A DNA stretch of 64,000 nucleotides from Paenibacillus sp. (lineage in GTDB: Bacteria; Bacillota; Bacilli; Paenibacillales; Paenibacillaceae), in contig JAIRVF010000106.1 of NCBI GenBank assembly GCA_031254035.1, positions 57,184 to 121,183 of the forward strand, in the 5' to 3' direction. Each line of letters begins with the position of its first letter. The stretch's first letter is position 1. The position numbers and the translations under genes are program-made. A model generated the notes under the pieces. It made no database searches. It saw nothing but the letters and a program-made list of their open reading frames with translations, and was not told where the DNA came from. Shown here piece by piece: positions 18,023-27,550 of the stretch.

Positions 18023-19309
18023 TTACTTTACAGCACGGGCCACTCCGGCTGCGATTTCGTGAAGAGGTAAGACATGGCTTACGCATTGGAGCTCAATGGC
18101 CGAACGTGGCATCCCATAGACGATGCAGGTCTCCTCGCTCTCGGCAAATGTGCTGCTCACACCTGCATCGTACAAGCGTTTCATCATTCTTGCTCCGTCG
18201 CTGCCCATTCCTGTCATCAATACGGCATGGCGTACTAGAGAATCCAGGGGAAGCAGCGATTCGAAAAGCACATCCACCGACGGTCTATGGCCATTCTTAG
18301 GCTCATCACCAGATAACGCTAATGCAAAGCAGCCGCTAGACTCCCGGGCAACTCTCATATTCCGGCCTCCAGGGGCAACGTATGCATAGCCTGCATTCAG
18401 TACCATTCCATCCTCCGCCTCCACGACCTCCAAAGGGCTGAAGGAATTCAAACGCTGTGCGAGAGACTTTGTGAAATTCGGCGGCATATGCTGGACGATA
18501 ACCACAGGAGCAGGGAAATTAACAGGCAGTTTTTCCAGCACTGCTTTAAGCGCCCTTGGCCCCCCTGTTGAACAACCAATCGCTACGAGATGGGTAAATG
18601 CCTGCCTCTGTCCCACCGGATGCGCTGCCCGTACCGCCGGAGACGCGCTTTCGTAAGTAACAACAGTCTCCTGCAAGGATTCGGTTGGCGGGGAAGCCGG
18701 CTTTGATTTCTTCACCTCGATATTCCGAAGCTCTGGTCTCGCAAGTGCTGCTTCGGTTTTTCTAAGGATAGGCGTTTGGCGTTTTAAAGACTCTTGCTCC
18801 ACCTTGTCCGATTTAGGTATGACGGCTCTCCCCGGGAATGTCTGCATGGCGTCCGCTTTATGCCGCCGTCTTTTTTCCTCCTCGGCCCGAAAGGCTGCTC
18901 TTCTCTCCCGCGCGCTCATAGCCGCTTTAAGCTGTTCTAGAAGCGTATCGCCTACCTGATCAATATGCTGCGAAAAGGTCGCAGAAGGCTTACGGATAAA
19001 ATCAAAAGCCCCGGATTCCAGAGCCATGATGGTCTCCTTCATCCCTTCCTCATTGATGCCCGAGAGCATAATTACCGGCAGTGGGTTCGCCGCCATAATT
19101 TGCTTTAAAGCCTCAAGTCCATTCATTTCAGGCATTTCGACATCCATAGTGACGACATCGGGCTTCAGCCGGGCTATTTTCTCGACGGCTTCACGCCCGT
19201 TTTCAGCTGTATCCATCACTTGGAACGCAGGATCCTTTTCAATCAAATCCGAAAATATTTTCCGCATAAATGCCGAGTCATCAACAACAAGGACTTTATA
19301 TGGAATCAT
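18023..19309 (-). CDS. cheB: Receptor methylesterase/deamidase CheB
   Basis: Response regulator that demethylates chemoreceptors. The receiver domain carries Asp10, Asp11 and phospho-acceptor Asp56 (in TMDVEMP). The C-terminal catalytic domain has GCSTGGPRAL (Ser), QHMPPNF (His) and GMGSDG (Asp). At 428 aa it is longer than the usual 350-360 because of a charged Ala/Lys/Glu-rich linker of about 100 residues between the domains (about 125-230). The ATG follows AGGGGTGG. Confidence 0.95.
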   Translation of the reverse strand: MIPYKVLVVDDSAFMRKIFSDLIEKDPAFQVMDTAENGREAVEKIARLKPDVVTMDVEMPEMNGLEALKQIMAANPLPVIMLSGINEEGMKETIMALESGAFDFIRKPSATFSQHIDQVGDTLLEQLKAAMSARERRAAFRAEEEKRRRHKADAMQTFPGRAVIPKSDKVEQESLKRQTPILRKTEAALARPELRNIEVKKSKPASPPTESLQETVVTYESASPAVRAAHPVGQRQAFTHLVAIGCSTGGPRALKAVLEKLPVNFPAPVVIVQHMPPNFTKSLAQRLNSFSPLEVVEAEDGMVLNAGYAYVAPGGRNMRVARESSGCFALALSGDEPKNGHRPSVDVLFESLLPLDSLVRHAVLMTGMGSDGARMMKRLYDAGVSSTFAESEETCIVYGMPRSAIELQCVSHVLPLHEIAAGVARAVK

Positions 19310-19343
19310 GCCATTTCCACCCCTGTTCCTTTTTACAGAAGAA

Positions 19344-20240
19344 TCATTTTGTACGGCGAAGCCACTTTTGCATAAACCCTTTGATTCCTGTCAAGGCACC
19401 TGGATCCGATGAAGCCGGGACAAGCATGTAACTTTGAGCTATCCGATGTACATCCCGCGATGCGGCACAGTTCGGAAAGGCCATGGAAAAAGGAACTTGT
19501 TTTTTTACCGCCTGTACGACATGATTGTCTTCGCTAATGAAGCCAAGCATGGAGATATGCACATTTAGAAATCTCTGCGCGGCCTTAATAATTTTGTCTG
19601 CAGTCTGTGCAGCTTCTTGTTTATCGCCAGCACGGTTCACGGCCAGCTTGAAGGTGGTACCTGGTTCCTTTGAACTTACCACTTTAATCAGAGCATAAGC
19701 ATCGGTGATCGAGGTGGGCTCCGGTGTCGTTACGACTATACATTCATCCGCTGAGTGTATAAAATTGAAGTTCTCATTGGACAAACCAGCACCGGTGTCA
19801 AAAATGATATAATCCATCTCATCGGCGATACTTTCGATTTGTTCCCTGAAGAAATTCAGATCGCTTTGCGACAGAGAAAACAAGTCAGACATCCCGGATC
19901 CTCCCGCGATAAACGACAGGAAGCCGGGACCCCGCTCGATGATTTCGCCGATTCGCTTTTCTCGACTCAGCAGATGGTACAGATTATACTTGGCTGAAAT
20001 GCCCATAAGGACGTCGATGTTGGCCATGCCGATATCAGCATCAAAGACCAGCACCTTTTTGCCCAAGGACTGCAGCGCGAGCGAAAAATTCAACGTGAAG
20101 TTTGATTTGCCCACGCCCCCTTTTCCGCTGGTCACCGTAATAAGTTTGGCAGCCCGCTCCCCACTATTTGACATTTGGTCTCTTCGCTCATGTTCACGCA
20201 TCATGACCAGATTTCTCAATGTTTGTGCCTGATCCGTCAT
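19344..20240 (-). CDS. flhG: MinD-like ATPase FlhG (YlxH)
   Basis: Controls flagellar number and placement and stimulates the FlhF GTPase. 298 aa from the ATG at 20238-20240. The N-terminus MTDQAQTLRNL contains the DQAxxLR activator helix that stimulates FlhF. The deviant Walker A is SGKGGVGKS (38-46), with FDADIGMANID following. A longer in-frame start 10 codons upstream would lack this arrangement; the chosen ATG overlaps the flhF stop as ATGA. Confidence 0.94.
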   Translation of the reverse strand: MTDQAQTLRNLVMMREHERRDQMSNSGERAAKLITVTSGKGGVGKSNFTLNFSLALQSLGKKVLVFDADIGMANIDVLMGISAKYNLYHLLSREKRIGEIIERGPGFLSFIAGGSGMSDLFSLSQSDLNFFREQIESIADEMDYIIFDTGAGLSNENFNFIHSADECIVVTTPEPTSITDAYALIKVVSSKEPGTTFKLAVNRAGDKQEAAQTADKIIKAAQRFLNVHISMLGFISEDNHVVQAVKKQVPFSMAFPNCAASRDVHRIAQSYMLVPASSDPGALTGIKGFMQKWLRRTK

Positions 20241-21598
20241 ACACCTTTTTCTCCCAGCAGCAGACTGCAAATCGTCTGTTCTTCTGGCAAAAGCAAGTCG
20301 TCGGGAACATTTTGGCCATTCGTCATATATGAAAGTTTAAGAGGGTACTCATGAATCAGATTGATGATGGAGCCGTAACTGCCTGTCTCGTCCAGTTTGG
20401 TGAATATCACCTTATCCAGTCCATACCTGCTGAAGTGTTCGGCAATTTTCTTCATATCCTGGACTTTGGAAGTTAAGCTGAGCACTAAATACGTTTCGCT
20501 TTTTTCTTCCGGTGAAAACAAGCTCTGCAGTTCGGAAACCAGAAGTTCATTACGATAATTTCGGCCCGCTGTATCCATCAAAATAAGATCGCAGTAGTTT
20601 AGCCGCTGCATCGCGCGCTGCATGTCACCTGGAGATTGAACCACTTCAAGCGGAACGTTCAGGATGGATGCATAGGTTCTTAGCTGTTCAACGGCAGAAA
20701 TACGATATGTATCTGACGTGATAAAGCCCACTTTGCGGTGGTACCGGAACAATTGGTCCGCAGCCAATTTCGCGATCGTCGTCGTTTTCCCGACGCCCGT
20801 CGGGCCTGCGATGTAAACCACCTTGGTATCTGCGGCAATCCCTTCGCCAAAGCGGTCCGACAAAAATGATGTAATATGATTGCGGATGAAAACCGCAAGT
20901 TCGGCTTCATCAAGTTCCTGATCATTTCCTCCAAAATGCTCATAGGCGGCACTGATCCAGTCTTGTATAATATCGGATTCGAGTTCCTGCTGAAGAAGGT
21001 GATCCTGAAGGCTCTGAAGCGCATCTGGTAGCGAACGCTGCATCGCAGATTGGCGGGATATTTTTGCCATCCATCCCTTCATCTCGCGCAGTTCCTCCAA
21101 AAGCTTATCCTCGGCGAGTGACCTACTTTTAGCTTCGTCCCCTACACTTCGCGCCTCATCTGCAACTCTGGCTCCGAGCAGCTCGTTAAAAGCGTCTGGA
21201 TTCGGGCTTCCTGCTGGCGTAATTTCTTCGGATGTTCTTTCAGCTTCCAAGGCAGGCTCGATCCGTTCGGCTACCGCAACCTGCATAGAGGCTGCGGCCG
21301 TAACAGGGTTTGAGGCCGTAGTAGTCATTTCAATAGTCTTCTTATATGCCTGTGGTACCGCCTTAGGCGGAACGGTTAATGATGGCCGGGCCTGAGATAC
21401 GAAAGCTTTGTCCGGCTTCGCTTTCTCCTGGTCTTCAACCGCTGCGACCACTTCAATTTTCTTTTGTCTGAACATCCTGAGGAAACCGCCAATTTTGGTC
21501 TCTTTCGTACTAAGAATTACGGCATCGCTGCCAAGGTCATTGCGGATCTGGAGCATAGCTTCAGGCATCGTGTCGACCAGATATCGCTTTACCCTCAT
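20237..21598 (-). CDS. flhF: Flagellar SRP-type GTPase FlhF
   Basis: 453 aa. A basic N-terminal domain is followed by a variable linker, a helical N domain (about 150-255) and the SRP G domain, with [10 protein letters not shown] at 265-274, DTYRISAVEQLR, DTAGRN and TKLDETG. It recruits flagellar basal-body parts to the right cell site with FlhG. It overlaps flhA by 4 nt (ATGA) and flhG by 4 nt, so all three are translationally linked. Confidence 0.96.
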   Translation of the reverse strand: MRVKRYLVDTMPEAMLQIRNDLGSDAVILSTKETKIGGFLRMFRQKKIEVVAAVEDQEKAKPDKAFVSQARPSLTVPPKAVPQAYKKTIEMTTTASNPVTAAASMQVAVAERIEPALEAERTSEEITPAGSPNPDAFNELLGARVADEARSVGDEAKSRSLAEDKLLEELREMKGWMAKISRQSAMQRSLPDALQSLQDHLLQQELESDIIQDWISAAYEHFGGNDQELDEAELAVFIRNHITSFLSDRFGEGIAADTKVVYIAGPTGVGKTTTIAKLAADQLFRYHRKVGFITSDTYRISAVEQLRTYASILNVPLEVVQSPGDMQRAMQRLNYCDLILMDTAGRNYRNELLVSELQSLFSPEEKSETYLVLSLTSKVQDMKKIAEHFSRYGLDKVIFTKLDETGSYGSIINLIHEYPLKLSYMTNGQNVPDDLLLPEEQTICSLLLGEKGV

Positions 21599-23637
21599 AA
21601 GTTCACCACTCCGACGCTTTGAATTTCAACATTCGGCTCAAGTTCACTGTAGGACAGCACTGGAATATCTTGCATGGTCCGTTCGATCACTTGTCGCAAA
21701 TACATTCGTATCGTAGGCGAGGTCAGTAGAATAGGCTGCTGCCCCGTCTGCAGCAAACGGTTAACCTGTTCGCTGAGCTTCTGAAATACGGTTTGTGTTG
21801 ACATCGGGTCCAAGGCCAAATAGCTGCCTTGATCCGATTGCTGTACGCTTTCGGCGATTTTTTTCTCCAGCGCCGGTCCTACGGTAATTACCTTCAACGT
21901 CTCCCCTTCCTGGGAAAACTGCTGGGTAATCTGTCTGGAAAGAGCTTGTCTTACGTATTCCGTCAACACATCTGGATCTTTGGTAAATTGACCATAATCG
22001 GCCAAAGTTTCGAAGATCGTGACAAGATCGCGAACGGAAATTTTCTCGCGCAGCAGCTTGGCCAATACCTTCTGCACATCCCCGACGGAGAGCACGCTTG
22101 GAATCAGTTCGTCGACAAGCACCGGATAGTTTTCGCGCAAATTGTCGACCAATGTTTTGGTTTCCTGGCGTCCGATAAGCTCATGTGCGTGCTGCTTAAT
22201 GAGCTCGGTCAAATGAGTAGCTACCACGGACGGCGGATCCACTACAGTGTAACCCGACAGTTCGGCCCTTTCCTTGGTTGTTTCGTCAATCCACAATGCC
22301 GGAAGGCCAAAAGCAGGCTCCTGAGTCTCAATACCCGAAATGCTTTCGTCATCATACCCGGGACTCATTGCCAAATAGTGATTAAGCAGTAATTCACCGC
22401 CACCGACGTTATTACCTTTAATTTTTATGACATATTCATTCGGTTTTAGTTGAATATTGTCGCGAATGCGAATAACAGGAACGACAAGTCCCAATTCTAG
22501 CGCACACTGCCGTCGAATCATGATGATCCGATCAAGCAGGTCACCGCCCTGCTGCACATCCGCAAGTGGAATCAGACCATAACCGAATTCGAATTCAATA
22601 GGATCAACCTGTAGCAGATTGATGACACTTTCGGGACTTCTGACTTCCTCGATCTGCTGTTCCTCTTCCTGCTGCTCCACCTCAATTAACTTGCGTTGCA
22701 TGTTCTTTTGCATCTTGTAGGCGGCATATACGAGAATCAGTGCAAGCGGCAGTGTTGTAATAATATGGATCGGCGTAAAGAATCCTAGCAGCGCAACCGT
22801 TCCGCCCACGATATACAGCAGTCTCGGATAAGACATCAGCTGCTGGGTCAGATCGGTGGCCAAATTGTTCTCCGTAGAAGACCGGGTCACAATCAAACCG
22901 GAAGCCGTTGAAATCAGCAGGGCCGGAATCTGGCTCACAAGCCCGTCGCCGATGGTCAGAACCGAATAGGTCGACAAAGCATCAGTAAAGGATAAACCGT
23001 GCATCGACATACCGATAATAAAACCGCCGATCAAATTGATGATCAGTATAATAATGCTGGCGATGGCATCGCCTTTAACGAATTTGGTCGCACCATCCAT
23101 CGCTCCGTAATAGTCGGCTTCGCGCTCGACCTTTTGACGGCGTTCACGAGCCTGCTGCTCGTTGATCATACCTGCATTCAAGTCTGCATCGATGCTCATC
23201 TGCTTGCCGGGCATCGCGTCGAGGGTAAACCGCGCGGCAACTTCCGCAACCCGTTCGGAACCTTTAGTAATAACGATAAACTGTACCACTACCAAAATCA
23301 GAAAGACGATAAACCCGACGGCTATTTGACCGCGCGCAATCCAACTACCAAAGGTGGATACCACGGTACCAGCAAATCCTTCGGACAAAATCAATTTTGT
23401 GGTAGAAATATTCAGCGCCAGCCGGAACAATGTCGTTATAAGTAGTAAGGAAGGAAATATGGAAAATTGCAACGCTTCCTTCGTGTTCATGGACACAAGC
23501 AAAATCAACAACGCAAGCGAGATGTTGATTACGAGCAATACGTCCAATAGCCACGTTGGGATCGGAAGAATCATCATGAGAATGATGCCGATGACACCTA
23601 GTAATACCGTAATCTCTTTTGCTTTCAATGGCTTCAC
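21595..23637 (-). CDS. flhA: Flagellar export gate protein FlhA
   Basis: 680-aa core of the type III export apparatus and docking platform for chaperone-substrate complexes. Eight membrane segments fill the first half. SIFPSLLLITTLFRLALNIS and DAMPGKQMSIDADLNAG are diagnostic. The cytoplasmic C-terminal domain starts near residue 340. The start is GTG (23635-23637) with GGAGG upstream. Confidence 0.97.
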   Translation of the reverse strand: MKPLKAKEITVLLGVIGIILMMILPIPTWLLDVLLVINISLALLILLVSMNTKEALQFSIFPSLLLITTLFRLALNISTTKLILSEGFAGTVVSTFGSWIARGQIAVGFIVFLILVVVQFIVITKGSERVAEVAARFTLDAMPGKQMSIDADLNAGMINEQQARERRQKVEREADYYGAMDGATKFVKGDAIASIIILIINLIGGFIIGMSMHGLSFTDALSTYSVLTIGDGLVSQIPALLISTASGLIVTRSSTENNLATDLTQQLMSYPRLLYIVGGTVALLGFFTPIHIITTLPLALILVYAAYKMQKNMQRKLIEVEQQEEEQQIEEVRSPESVINLLQVDPIEFEFGYGLIPLADVQQGGDLLDRIIMIRRQCALELGLVVPVIRIRDNIQLKPNEYVIKIKGNNVGGGELLLNHYLAMSPGYDDESISGIETQEPAFGLPALWIDETTKERAELSGYTVVDPPSVVATHLTELIKQHAHELIGRQETKTLVDNLRENYPVLVDELIPSVLSVGDVQKVLAKLLREKISVRDLVTIFETLADYGQFTKDPDVLTEYVRQALSRQITQQFSQEGETLKVITVGPALEKKIAESVQQSDQGSYLALDPMSTQTVFQKLSEQVNRLLQTGQQPILLTSPTIRMYLRQVIERTMQDIPVLSYSELEPNVEIQSVGVVNL

Positions 23638-23654
23638 TGCCTCCGATCCCTGTT

Positions 23655-24743
23655 TTATTTAACCTTGCCTTTTAATTTGTATACATATGCCAATACTTCA
23701 GCCACGGCCTGGAACAAATCGGCGGGAATGGAATCTCCGATCTCCGCTCTTGAATACAGGGCTCGGGCGAGAGGTTTGTTTTCCATTGTAATGACGCCGT
23801 TTTCTTTAGCAATTTCCTTAATGCGTAATGCTACAAAGTCCTGACCCTTGGCGACAACCTTCGGAGCCTCCATTTCGGAACCCTCGTATTTCAGGGCAAC
23901 GGCGAAGTGCGTCGGGTTGGTGATGACCACATCCGCTTTAGGTACTTCCTGCATCATCCTCTGGAGCGCCATTCTGCGCTGGCGTTCCCTGATCTTCCCT
24001 TTGATTAGGGGATCGCCTTCCATTTTCTTATATTCATCCTTAATGTCCTGTTTGGACATCCGAATGCCTTTCTCGAATTCATACCGCTGATATATATAGT
24101 CCAGAATAGCCATGGCAAAAAGGGCAGCTCCGATTTTAAGCCCCATTTTCATCGTCAAGCTGGCAATAAAATGAAAGGTTTTTTCGATATTCATTGCCGA
24201 AATCTTGCCGATGTCAGGCAAAGCACCTGATAAAGTTTGATAGACCATCAGCCCGATGACCGTAATTTTAAAGAGGGATTTCAATAATTCCACTAGCGAT
24301 CTAGTCGAAAAAATGTTTTTGAAGCCTTTAATCGGATTCAGCTTGCTGAATTTCGGCTTTAACGGCTCACCTGTTAGCAAGAATCCCACCTGAACCACAT
24401 TGGCGACCAGCGCAATTACGATTGTGGTCAAGAATAGCGGTGCCAGCAAGATCAAAATTTGAACGATATATTGCATCGTCATGTTCATAACGTTTCCTAT
24501 CGAAACGCTGGTATTGAGACGGTTCAAGAGTACATCCTTAAAGAGCCCCACCAAACGTTCTTTGATAAACCCGCCAAACATGAGCAAACTTAAAAAGGAA
24601 GCAAGTAATACCACTGCACCCGACAATTCCTGGCTTTTGGCAACCTGACCTTTTTTGCGGGTATCCTGCCTCTTCTTCGGTGTCGCTTTTTCGGACTTTT
24701 CGCCGGCGAACAACTGCAAATCCAGTGAATATCTGTAGGACAC
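23655..24743 (-). CDS. flhB: Flagellar export switch protein FlhB
   Basis: Membrane export protein that switches substrate specificity after autocleavage. Four membrane segments, then a cytoplasmic domain with the cleavage motif NPTH (in VITNPTHFAVALKYE). I choose the GTG at 24741-24743 (362 aa), which gives SYRYSLDLQLFAGEK, in line with the usual N-terminus, and has GGGGGAA upstream. A TTG at 24768-24770 would overlap fliR by 4 nt but has no ribosome site; it remains possible. Confidence 0.94.
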   Translation of the reverse strand: MSYRYSLDLQLFAGEKSEKATPKKRQDTRKKGQVAKSQELSGAVVLLASFLSLLMFGGFIKERLVGLFKDVLLNRLNTSVSIGNVMNMTMQYIVQILILLAPLFLTTIVIALVANVVQVGFLLTGEPLKPKFSKLNPIKGFKNIFSTRSLVELLKSLFKITVIGLMVYQTLSGALPDIGKISAMNIEKTFHFIASLTMKMGLKIGAALFAMAILDYIYQRYEFEKGIRMSKQDIKDEYKKMEGDPLIKGKIRERQRRMALQRMMQEVPKADVVITNPTHFAVALKYEGSEMEAPKVVAKGQDFVALRIKEIAKENGVITMENKPLARALYSRAEIGDSIPADLFQAVAEVLAYVYKLKGKVK

Positions 24744-24766
24744 TCCTGTCGTTCCCCCATCCCAGC

Positions 24767-25555
24767 TCAAGTCGGTCTGTGCCCCATAATTCCCAGAAGA
24801 TTTTGCATCGATTCGAACATAATGTTGAACAAGTCACCAAATACGTAGGAAAAACTGGGTACGAGCAGCAGCAGCACAACCAAGCCAACAATCAACTTAA
24901 GCGGCATCCCGATCACAAACACGTTAAATTGTGGAGCCGTACGGGCCAAAAAACCTAGCCCTATATCAGTTAGAAATAATGAAGCAACAATCGGCGCTGC
25001 CATTTGAAAAGCCAGTACAAACGATTGGCCGAATGTTTTAAGTAGAAACTCTGAAATACTCCCGCTATATAACTTCATAAAAAAATCATTAGATAACGGT
25101 ACCCAGTCATAACTCCGTATAATGCCATCCAACAAGTAATGATGCCCGTTCATGGTGAGAAACAGGAGTATGGCAAACATATATTTGAGATTACCCAGAA
25201 CCGGTGCAGAAGAGCCGGTCATCGGGTCGATGACGTTGACGATGCCAAATCCGACCTGAATATCGATAAAGGCACCCGCGGTCTGAATGACCATAAACAG
25301 CAGATAAGCCACAAATCCTAGGACCAGACCGATAAGTATTTCACGGATAATCAATAAGATATAGGTCATATCAGCCGGAAGCCCGTGATGAATGCCATAG
25401 GTCAAAAATACAAGAACGGATAGGAAAAAGGACATGCCAATTTTAAACATATTAGGTACCCCTTTTGATGAAAGCACGGGTGCGAAAACAAAAAAGGAAG
25501 TAATTCGACAAAAAATGAGCATAAATACCGGCAAGGATTCAAGCAGTATATTCAT
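24767..25555 (-). CDS. fliR: Flagellar export gate protein FliR
   Basis: 262-aa polytopic membrane protein that forms the export gate with FliP and FliQ. VGFGIVNVIDPMTGSSAPVL (about residues 101-120) and the region QMAAPIVASLFLTDIGLGFL are characteristic. It follows fliQ by 12 nt. Confidence 0.95.
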   Translation of the reverse strand: MNILLESLPVFMLIFCRITSFFVFAPVLSSKGVPNMFKIGMSFFLSVLVFLTYGIHHGLPADMTYILLIIREILIGLVLGFVAYLLFMVIQTAGAFIDIQVGFGIVNVIDPMTGSSAPVLGNLKYMFAILLFLTMNGHHYLLDGIIRSYDWVPLSNDFFMKLYSGSISEFLLKTFGQSFVLAFQMAAPIVASLFLTDIGLGFLARTAPQFNVFVIGMPLKLIVGLVVLLLLVPSFSYVFGDLFNIMFESMQNLLGIMGHRPT

Positions 25556-25567
25556 AGACCGCTACCC

Positions 25568-25837
25568 CTACCCGATATATTTATATAGATTGCTTAAAAT
25601 GTTAGACGTAAAATCTACCAACGTCGTTAAAATCCAAGGACCAAACAGCAGGATCGCCAGCAGAACCGCCACGATTTTAGGAATGAACGCGAGGGTCTGT
25701 TCCTGAATCTGAGTCGTAGCCTGAAAAATACTTACGATCAGACCGACGGTCAGACCGAGCAACAGCATCGGCGCGCTTACCTTCAGCACGGTGTACACCG
25801 CCTGTCCCGCAAGCCCGATAATAAAATCAGAATTCAT
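25568..25837 (-). CDS. fliQ: Flagellar export gate protein FliQ
   Basis: 89 aa with two membrane helices. GLIVSIFQATTQIQEQTL is the conserved loop that forms the gate hairpin. AAGGAGG precedes the ATG (25835-25837). Confidence 0.95.
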   Translation of the reverse strand: MNSDFIIGLAGQAVYTVLKVSAPMLLLGLTVGLIVSIFQATTQIQEQTLAFIPKIVAVLLAILLFGPWILTTLVDFTSNILSNLYKYIG

Positions 25838-25865
25838 GGCCGGCCTCCTTCGCCTTTTTCATCCA

Positions 25866-26618
25866 TCAGGTATTAAAGCTCATCAGAAGCGACTTGACGA
25901 CCAAATACCATCCATCAACAAGCACAAACAGCAGAATTTTAAAAGGCAATGAAATCATGACTGGAGGAAGCATCATCATCCCCATGGCCATCAATGTACT
26001 GGCTACGACGATATCTATGACCAGAAAAGGTATGAATATCATGAAGCCCATTTGAAACGCCGTTTTCAGCTCACTGATTGCAAACGCCGGAACCATAACA
26101 GTTAAGGGTATATCCTTATATGTTTTTGGTTTTTCCGTCTTCGTGTATTTCATAAACAACAGCAGATCTTTTTCCCTTGTTTGCGAAAACATAAACTTTT
26201 TCATCGGCTCTTGCGCTTTATCCAGGGCTTGTGTTTGCGTAATTTGCCCTTTCAGATAAGGCTGCAGGGCAACATCGTTGATCGATGAAAACGTTGGTGT
26301 CATCACAAACAGCGTCAGAAACAGGGCTAAACCTACCAGCACTTGATTGGGCGGCATTTGCTGCGTTCCAAGCGATTGTCTTACAAATCCCAGAACGACC
26401 ACGATCCGGGTGAAGCTTGTCATCAGCACCAGCAGCGCCGGCGCGATGCTGATGACAGTAACTAGAAGTAAAATGGATAACGAGCTGGTGCTCGGTTTAC
26501 CTCCGGAATCGCCCACCTTGATATCGATATTGGGAATGGGATCAGCAAAAGCCGCCGTTATTGCAAGCAAACTGATAACCGATAAAACGATGCAAGCTAG
26601 CAAAACCTTCTTTTTCAT
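25866..26618 (-). CDS. fliP: Flagellar export gate protein FliP
   Basis: 250 aa with a cleavable signal peptide (residues 1-25, ending ITAAFADP), as is usual for FliP. TSFTRIVVVLGFVRQSLGTQ and PAFAISELKTAFQMGF are the family signatures. It forms the pentameric pore of the export gate. It overlaps the fliO stop by 4 nt. Confidence 0.96.
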   Translation of the reverse strand: MKKKVLLACIVLSVISLLAITAAFADPIPNIDIKVGDSGGKPSTSSLSILLLVTVISIAPALLVLMTSFTRIVVVLGFVRQSLGTQQMPPNQVLVGLALFLTLFVMTPTFSSINDVALQPYLKGQITQTQALDKAQEPMKKFMFSQTREKDLLLFMKYTKTEKPKTYKDIPLTVMVPAFAISELKTAFQMGFMIFIPFLVIDIVVASTLMAMGMMMLPPVMISLPFKILLFVLVDGWYLVVKSLLMSFNT

Positions 26619-27151
26619 GGATCCCTCAACCGATCTGTAGTATTGTCTTCACGGAGAAGCTCCTCCATCTTTTCCTTGCGGTTAGACATTTTTCGCAGCT
26701 TCTCATCAAAAACTTCGTGAAAAGATGATGTATCCTCCAACTCGATCTCCTCAGACAGCGGGCCCTTTTTACGGAATTTGGAAGCCAGTTTCTCTAGAAA
26801 AGGCGGAATAGCACCTGACCTAGCGTTCGATTCCTGCTCAAAAGCTTCTAGAATCAGCTTCATTTCTTCTGGGTCTGTTATCTTGTCCACAAGGCGAATA
26901 TCTTCACCTACGCCAACCAGATACAGGCTGCTGCCGATCTCAATGATCTGAAGGGATTTGTTCGGACCGAGTCCAACAGCACCCAAGGTCCGAACAGCAC
27001 GACTAGTAAACCAAGTTTTGTTTTTTCTGCCCAGAAACCGGATTAGAAGTACGATCAGTACAACGATAACCGCCAAAACGACAATGACGTACATCAGGTT
27101 AATAGCGTAGTTTCCCGAGCTTTGTGGTGGCATATCTTCGGCGCTAAGCAT
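26615..27151 (-). CDS. fliO: Flagellar export assembly factor FliO/FliZ
   Basis: 178 aa. One membrane helix (about residues 18-40) precedes a small beta domain (KSLQIIEIGSSLYLVGVGED, about 65-84) typical of FliO, which stabilises FliP during gate assembly. The charged C-terminal tail is longer than in Gram-negative FliO. B. subtilis calls the same gene fliZ. Confidence 0.88.
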   Translation of the reverse strand: MLSAEDMPPQSSGNYAINLMYVIVVLAVIVVLIVLLIRFLGRKNKTWFTSRAVRTLGAVGLGPNKSLQIIEIGSSLYLVGVGEDIRLVDKITDPEEMKLILEAFEQESNARSGAIPPFLEKLASKFRKKGPLSEEIELEDTSSFHEVFDEKLRKMSNRKEKMEELLREDNTTDRLRDP

Positions 27152-27157
27152 GGAAAC

Positions 27158-27523
27158 CTATATGCCTAGCGTTTTGTTGATCGCTTCGATAACGCGGTCC
27201 GTCTGGAACGGCTTGACGATAAAGTCCTTAGCTCCTGCCTGAATCGCATCGATAACCATCGCTTGTTGGCCCATAGCGGAGCACATGATCACTTTCGCGC
27301 TTGGATCCAGTTTCTTGATCTCTTTCAGAGCGGCAATTCCGTCCATTTCAGGCATGGTGATATCCATTGTGATCAGATCCGGGTGAAGTTCTTTGAATTT
27401 CTCGATTGCCTGCGCTCCATCCTGAGCCTCTCCTACGACTTCAAATCCATTTTTAGACAAAATATCACGGATCATCATTCTCATAAATGCAGCATCATCC
27501 ACGATAAGAATACGGTTACCCAT
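27158..27523 (-). CDS. cheY: Chemotaxis response regulator CheY
   Basis: 121-aa single receiver domain that binds the flagellar switch when phosphorylated. Key residues are visible: Asp9, Asp10, phospho-acceptor Asp54 (ITMDITMPEMDG), Ser82 and Lys104 (VKPF). GGGAGG lies upstream of the ATG. Position between fliY and fliO matches B. subtilis. Confidence 0.96.
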   Translation of the reverse strand: MGNRILIVDDAAFMRMMIRDILSKNGFEVVGEAQDGAQAIEKFKELHPDLITMDITMPEMDGIAALKEIKKLDPSAKVIMCSAMGQQAMVIDAIQAGAKDFIVKPFQTDRVIEAINKTLGI

Positions 27524-27550
27524 TGATTAAAAATCCTCCCTAAATTTTGC

